NCBI RefSeq assembly: GCF_014199195.1
Contig: NZ_JACIJE010000006.1
Span: 186,001-250,000 of the forward strand
Reading direction: 5' to 3'
DNA: 64,000 nucleotides
Origin: Neoroseomonas alkaliterrae
Lineage (GTDB): Bacteria; Pseudomonadota; Alphaproteobacteria; Acetobacterales; Acetobacteraceae
Part shown: piece after piece, positions 63,373 to 64,000 of the stretch
How positions within the stretch are numbered: the first letter of the stretch is position 1
Layout of the letters: each line of letters starts with the position of its first letter
Made by a program: the position numbers and the translations under genes
Notes under the pieces: generated by a model
Told to the model about the DNA's origin: nothing
Seen by the model: only the letters and a program-made list of their open reading frames with translations
Database searches by the model: none

Positions 63373-64000
63373 ATGGCGGGACAGGCTGACTGGCGCGGGC
63401 GGCGCGTTCTGGTGACCGGGGGCGCGGGCTTCCTCGGCTCGAACCTCTGCCATGCGCTGGCCGGGCTCGGCGCGCGCGTCACCGCCCTCGATGCCATGGT
63501 GCCCGATGGCGGCGCCTCCCCGCGCAACCTCGAAGGGGCGGGCGTGCTGCTGGTGCGCGGGGACATCCGCGACACCGAGCTGCATTCGCTCTGCGAGGGC
63601 GTGGACGTGCTGTTCAACATGGCCGCGCAGACCTCCCACATGGGCGGGCAGAAGGATCCGGTGGCCGACATCGCCATCAACGCGGTGGCCCAGGTGCGCC
63701 TGATCGGCGTGATGCGCGAGGTGGCGCCGAAGGCGACGGTGGTGCACGCCTCCACCCGCCAGTTCTACGGCCGCCCGCGCAGCCTTCCGGTGGACGAGCT
63801 GCATCCCGTCAACCCGCCCGATGCCAACGGCGTCTCCAAATGGGCGGGCGAGCAGTACTGGCTGCTCGAGAACCGCGTGCATGGCCGCCCCGTGGTCTCG
63901 CTGCGCCTGACCAATTGCTACGGGCCGCGGCTGCGCATCAAGGATGCGCGCCAGACCTTCCTCGGCATCTGGATCCGCCGCGTGCTCGAAGGGGAGCCCT
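63373..64000 (+). CDS. NAD-dependent epimerase/dehydratase, extended SDR (3' cut off)
   Basis: The first 209 residues of an extended SDR enzyme acting on nucleotide sugars; the frame is open to the window end. The NAD-binding motif TGGAGFLGSNLC is at about 15-26 and the family's second strand DIRD at about 69. Strand five reads HASTRQFYGRP. The catalytic Tyr-x-x-x-Lys is written N-G-V-S-K (PPDANGVSKWAGEQY), with Asn replacing Tyr. The start at ATG 63373 is preceded by GAGAGGA. Substrate is unknown. Confidence 0.88.
   Translation, partial: MAGQADWRGRRVLVTGGAGFLGSNLCHALAGLGARVTALDAMVPDGGASPRNLEGAGVLLVRGDIRDTELHSLCEGVDVLFNMAAQTSHMGGQKDPVADIAINAVAQVRLIGVMREVAPKATVVHASTRQFYGRPRSLPVDELHPVNPPDANGVSKWAGEQYWLLENRVHGRPVVSLRLTNCYGPRLRIKDARQTFLGIWIRRVLEGEP

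Overview
The window looks like chromosome of a very GC-rich, aerobic, heterotrophic alphaproteobacterium, probably of the Acetobacteraceae/Roseomonas type. Evidence is the near-exclusive G/C third codon positions, a complete ccoNOQP-GHIS cbb3 oxidase operon behind a perfect Fnr/FixK box, an alphaproteobacterial LexA-type site (GTTC-N7-GTTC), a fused indolepyruvate:ferredoxin oxidoreductase, and many TRAP/ABC uptake and catabolic operons. The genus is inference. I see no tRNA, rRNA, insertion sequence, prophage or CRISPR array. No stretch over about 300 bases lacks a gene.

Layout. 1-5.3 kb: 3' end of an ABC exporter, an alpha/beta hydrolase, pdxA-pdxJ (vitamin B6), and two membrane proteins flanking the oxidase operon (a TauE/DsbD-like protein and a DUF2189 protein). 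5.4-13.5 kb: the microaerobic respiration operon ccoN-O-Q-P-G-H-I-S plus a 61-aa membrane protein, many of them translationally coupled. 13.5-18.8 kb: an Lrp regulator divergent from a fused indolepyruvate oxidoreductase and an isobutyryl-CoA dehydrogenase (amino acid catabolism). 18.8-22.7 kb: two repeat proteins on the minus strand, both with a 45-residue period: a 960-aa RTX-like protein that seems to start at CTG, and a Pro/Gly/Asp-rich protein. 22.7-31.3 kb: a putative LexA box with a 59-aa membrane protein, a patatin, a DsbA/FrnE protein, two metallo-beta-lactamase-fold proteins, two serine hydrolases, gnd-gntK and a YdhR-like protein. 31.4-35.7 kb: a large RTX protein broken by one frameshift. 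35.7-39.6 kb: msrA-msrB, a beta-propeller protein, a polysaccharide deacetylase and a sterol-desaturase-family protein.

39.6-48.8 kb: the most unusual locus. A ten-gene minus-strand run encodes a complex II variant (sdhB, two small cytochrome b-type subunits, and a distal flavoprotein without the usual FAD-linking histidine), a split class I fumarase whose halves are separated by a GNAT acetyltransferase gene, a TauE/SafE-type anion exporter, a tiny hydrophobic ORF and a ChrA-type transporter. Most junctions overlap by 1-11 nt. A thiamine-diphosphate enzyme is transcribed divergently across a 19-bp perfect palindrome. The set looks like one dedicated C4-dicarboxylate (possibly sulfonated) pathway, which is inference.

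48.8-64 kb: an AT-rich gap, a lytic transglycosylase, a PcaB/PurB-family lyase, frmA, a TRAP transporter, dgoA-dgoK, a maleate isomerase/Asp-Glu racemase-family enzyme with an ABC importer, an orphan 216-aa protein, a UPF0114 membrane protein, RidA coupled to a K+ channel-like protein, and the start of an extended SDR nucleotide-sugar enzyme cut by the window edge.
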